From: Candidatus Hebobacteria bacterium
GTDB taxonomy: Bacteria > Armatimonadota > Hebobacteria > Hebobacterales > Hebobacteraceae
Length of the DNA stretch: 6,674 bases
Assembly (NCBI GenBank): GCA_029821235.1
Contig: JALGTT010000066.1
Location: 1-6,674 of the forward strand
Reading direction: 5' to 3'
Shown here: piece after piece, positions 5,518 through 6,674 of the stretch
How the letters are laid out: each line of letters opens with the position of its first letter
Numbering within the stretch: the stretch's first letter is position 1
Translations under genes and position numbers: made by a program
Notes under the pieces: generated by a model
What the model was told of the DNA's origin: nothing
The model's database searches: none
The model's input: only the letters and a program-made list of their open reading frames with translations

Positions 5518-5730
5518 TCAGCAGACCGCGCACATTTTTTCGCGCATCTCCTCTTGAATGATGCGCGCTGCGCGGGAGATTTGGCAGTCATCGCGAAGGC
5601 GCGCGCGGCCGCCACGCCGCGCGCGATACCTGATCGCGCGTCGCGGGTCGGCCTGCGCGGCCGCGATGCCGCGCGCCATGTGCCACGCGCGGGCGAGTGT
5701 TTTCACCTCACTCGTTTGCTGCGCGCCCAT
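5518..5730 (-). CDS. Possible small arginine-rich protein, 70 aa, unrecognised
   Basis: I do not recognise this sequence. The ORF starts at ATG 5730 with AGGT 8 bases upstream and ends at TGA 5518-5520. Hand counting gives roughly 79% GC at third, 70% at first and 59% at second codon positions, the order expected of a real gene in a GC-rich genome. The product has a predicted helical start (SEVKTLARAWHMARGIAAA), an Arg-rich middle (RYRARRGGRARLRD) and a helical end (SRAARIIQEEMREKM) closing with Cys-Ala-Val-Cys. It lies on the same strand as, and about 220 bases upstream of, the lysine-repeat gene. GCGC-rich DNA can give open frames by chance, and other frames here are also open, so it may be spurious. 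Confidence 0.35.
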   Translation of the reverse strand: MGAQQTSEVKTLARAWHMARGIAAAQADPRRAIRYRARRGGRARLRDDCQISRAARIIQEEMREKMCAVC

Positions 5731-6228
5731 GTGTCCGCACCTGAACACGAGGTTCCATCAACATCTCACACATGGATTGGAGGCCGTGGAAGAAGGCCCT
5801 CGCGACGAGAGGCGGCAGTGGCGGTCGGTCCTGTGGCGACAGCAACACTCTGCCGACCACAGGGGACAACGGTGGTGTGGGCAATGCGGAATGTGCGAGT
5901 GACAGAACACGTGGCGCGTTGCGGCGGGGGCGCAGGCCTCCGCCCCGGTCGGCGCGCCGCGCCCGCCCCCCTCTTCCGAGGGGCCGCCCCACGGACTCCA
6001 GGCAGCCAGCACGGCTGCTGCCGCCTCTCTTTGCCCCCAGGAGCAGTGTCTGACCGGGCCTGTCCGCACCCCGCGGCGCCTTTCAGCACGACCCAGGACG
6101 CCTCCAAACTCTACCGCGCGGCTGGAGTTGTGAGGGCTGGAGGCGTCTTCAAGGCTGATTCGGCTGGCCGCGGGATTCCAGGCATTGGGCCGTGCTGACG
6201 GCCCCAGGCCCGGCTGCTCATCGCACCT

Positions 6229-6261
6229 GCTGACCCCACGATACCTCCCCGTGGGGTCAGC
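6229..6261. terminator. 12-bp perfect hairpin upstream of the LarA-like gene
   Basis: GCTGACCCCACG (6229-6240) and CGTGGGGTCAGC (6250-6261) pair perfectly around a 9-base loop. It lies just before the promoter of the next gene, so it may end any transcript arriving from the left. It has no T-run and could instead be the closing stem of a structured RNA. Confidence 0.45.
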
Positions 6262-6284
6262 CCTCTTCCTGCCGCCGGCCGTGC

Positions 6285-6313
6285 TTGTCACTTCGCCCTC
6301 CCGCGGCTAACAT
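6285..6313 (+). promoter_or_regulatory. Sigma70-type promoter of the LarA-like gene
   Basis: -35 TTGTCA (6285-6290), exactly 17 bases of spacer, and -10 TAACAT (6308-6313) give a good match. A start near 6320 would leave a leader of about 35 bases before GTG 6355. Confidence 0.6.
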
Positions 6314-6354
6314 AGGCGGGCTCGCCCGTCCGGCAGCATGGGACAACTATCGCT

Positions 6355-6674
6355 GTGTCATTTCCCCGCTTTGCCGAGATCGAGCAGAAACTGTATGCGC
6401 GGCGTGTGGCCGACATCACTGCCGCCGCGCGCAGCGCGTGCGCGGCCTCCGGCCTGGGGGCCCGCATTCGCGCCGGCCAGCGCGTCGCCGTCGCCGTCGG
6501 AAGCCGCGGCATCGCGCAACTCGCGGAAATCGTCCGCACTGTGGTGGAGACCGTGAAGGCGCGCGGAGGCAAACCGTTCATCCTTCCGGCGATGGGCAGC
6601 CACGGAGGGGCCACCGCCGCGGGACAGACCGCGCTGCTCGCCTCCTTGGGCGTCACCCCGCAATCGGTGGGCGC
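6355..6674 (+). CDS. LarA-like DUF2088 protein (nickel-pincer isomerase family), N-terminal part
   Basis: The frame runs from GTG 6355 to the window end, giving about 106 residues of a protein that continues outside. The product begins MSFPRFAEIEQKL. A Rossmann-like segment RAGQRVAVAVGSRGIAQLAE (about residues 36-55) and the motif PAMGSHGGATAAGQTALLASLGV (about 77-99) are typical of the DUF2088/LarA N-terminal domain. In LarA this domain holds the nickel-pincer nucleotide cofactor used for 2-hydroxyacid racemisation or epimerisation; the substrate of this member is unknown. The frame is closed by TAG at 6313-6315, and GTG 6355 is the only usual start before the conserved region. The Shine-Dalgarno is weak (GGGAC about 10 bases upstream). 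An ATG at 6338 is in another frame and gives a shadow ORF. Confidence 0.82.
   Translation, partial: MSFPRFAEIEQKLYARRVADITAAARSACAASGLGARIRAGQRVAVAVGSRGIAQLAEIVRTVVETVKARGGKPFILPAMGSHGGATAAGQTALLASLGVTPQSVG

Larger units (their letters stand above)
5731..6354. other. Gene-poor, hairpin-rich intergenic region
   Basis: No convincing protein gene is seen in this stretch of about 620 bases; long open frames exist on both strands but lack family motifs and start signals. Perfect inverted repeats include CCTGTGG/CCACAGG (5830-5863), GGGGCG/CGCCCC (5927-5946), CCCCTC-TTCC-GAGGGG (5968-5983), GCAGCC-AGCAC-GGCTGC (6002-6018), GACGCCTCCA/TGGAGGCGTC (6097-6147), GGGCCGT-GCTG-ACGGCCC (6187-6204) and a 12-bp stem (6229-6261). 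I looked for RNase P, tmRNA, SRP, 6S and tRNA consensus segments and did not find them. A structured RNA is possible, but the strand is unknown. Confidence 0.5.

Noticed and set aside
5317..6198. A 293-codon open frame on the + strand across the gene-poor region
   Set aside because: It begins opposite the 5' end of the lysine-repeat gene, has no ribosome site, and its product has a random GC-rich composition with no recognisable motif or domain. GC-rich DNA commonly keeps such frames open.
5758..6291. A 177-codon open frame on the - strand in the same region
   Set aside because: It has a composition biased only by GC content, no start signal, and overlaps several perfect hairpins and another open frame of equal quality.
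5761..6300. RNase P RNA, tmRNA, SRP RNA, 6S RNA or tRNA
   Set aside because: Universal consensus segments, such as the GAGGAAAGTCC core of RNase P, the SRP GGAAGCAGC loop and the tRNA T-arm, were not found on either strand by eye.
6338..6556. 72-codon ATG frame near the window end
   Set aside because: It overlaps the LarA-like gene in another frame and is Arg/Pro/Ser-rich with no motif.

Overview
This is a GC-rich bacterial chromosome segment with normal coding density in its first three quarters and a long, structured, gene-poor stretch near the end. Nothing in it looks like phage, IS or CRISPR DNA. The organism cannot be named from the sequence. High GC with strong GC bias at third codon positions, a divergent Hfq/LSm-type protein, a lysine-repeat H1-like protein and a LarA-like (DUF2088) protein together suggest a deep-branching, non-model bacterial phylum, but that is inference.

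Layout. Bases 1-528 (+) are the C-terminal end of lysyl-tRNA synthetase (lysS). It converges on a small minus-strand gene (706-966) for an Sm-like protein related to Hfq. Next comes a minus-strand metal-resistance operon: a CadC/SmtB-type ArsR repressor (3445-3825), followed with a 14-base overlap by a Zn/Cd/Pb P1B-type ATPase (1194-3458). Its promoter (TTGACC, 17 bases, TAAAAT) is covered by a perfect 13-4-13 inverted repeat, so the operon reads as a self-contained metal-induced efflux switch: metal-free repressor blocks the promoter, and metal binding releases it and yields more repressor and pump. Diverging from it, after a 329-base gap with a stacked hairpin just upstream, is a secreted M23 zinc metallopeptidase (4155-5009, +).

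The peptidase gene converges, across three hairpins, on a 60-residue lysine-repeat protein (5113-5295, -) that is best started at a GTG with a good Shine-Dalgarno. Upstream of that gene on the same strand are a strong hairpin, an orphan Shine-Dalgarno and a possible 70-residue arginine-rich ORF. Bases 5731-6354 hold no convincing protein gene but carry many perfect hairpins, which makes this the best place in the window to look for an undescribed structured RNA. The window closes with the first about 106 codons of a LarA-like (DUF2088) nickel-pincer-type enzyme starting at GTG 6355, behind a good sigma70-type promoter.

The metal operon is the only clear multi-gene system. The other genes look like independent housekeeping or envelope functions. 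I found no strong evidence for a new multi-gene system. The items most worth a second look are the divergent LSm protein, the lysine-repeat protein with its leader region, and the structured intergenic DNA at 4082-4128 and about 5921-6261.
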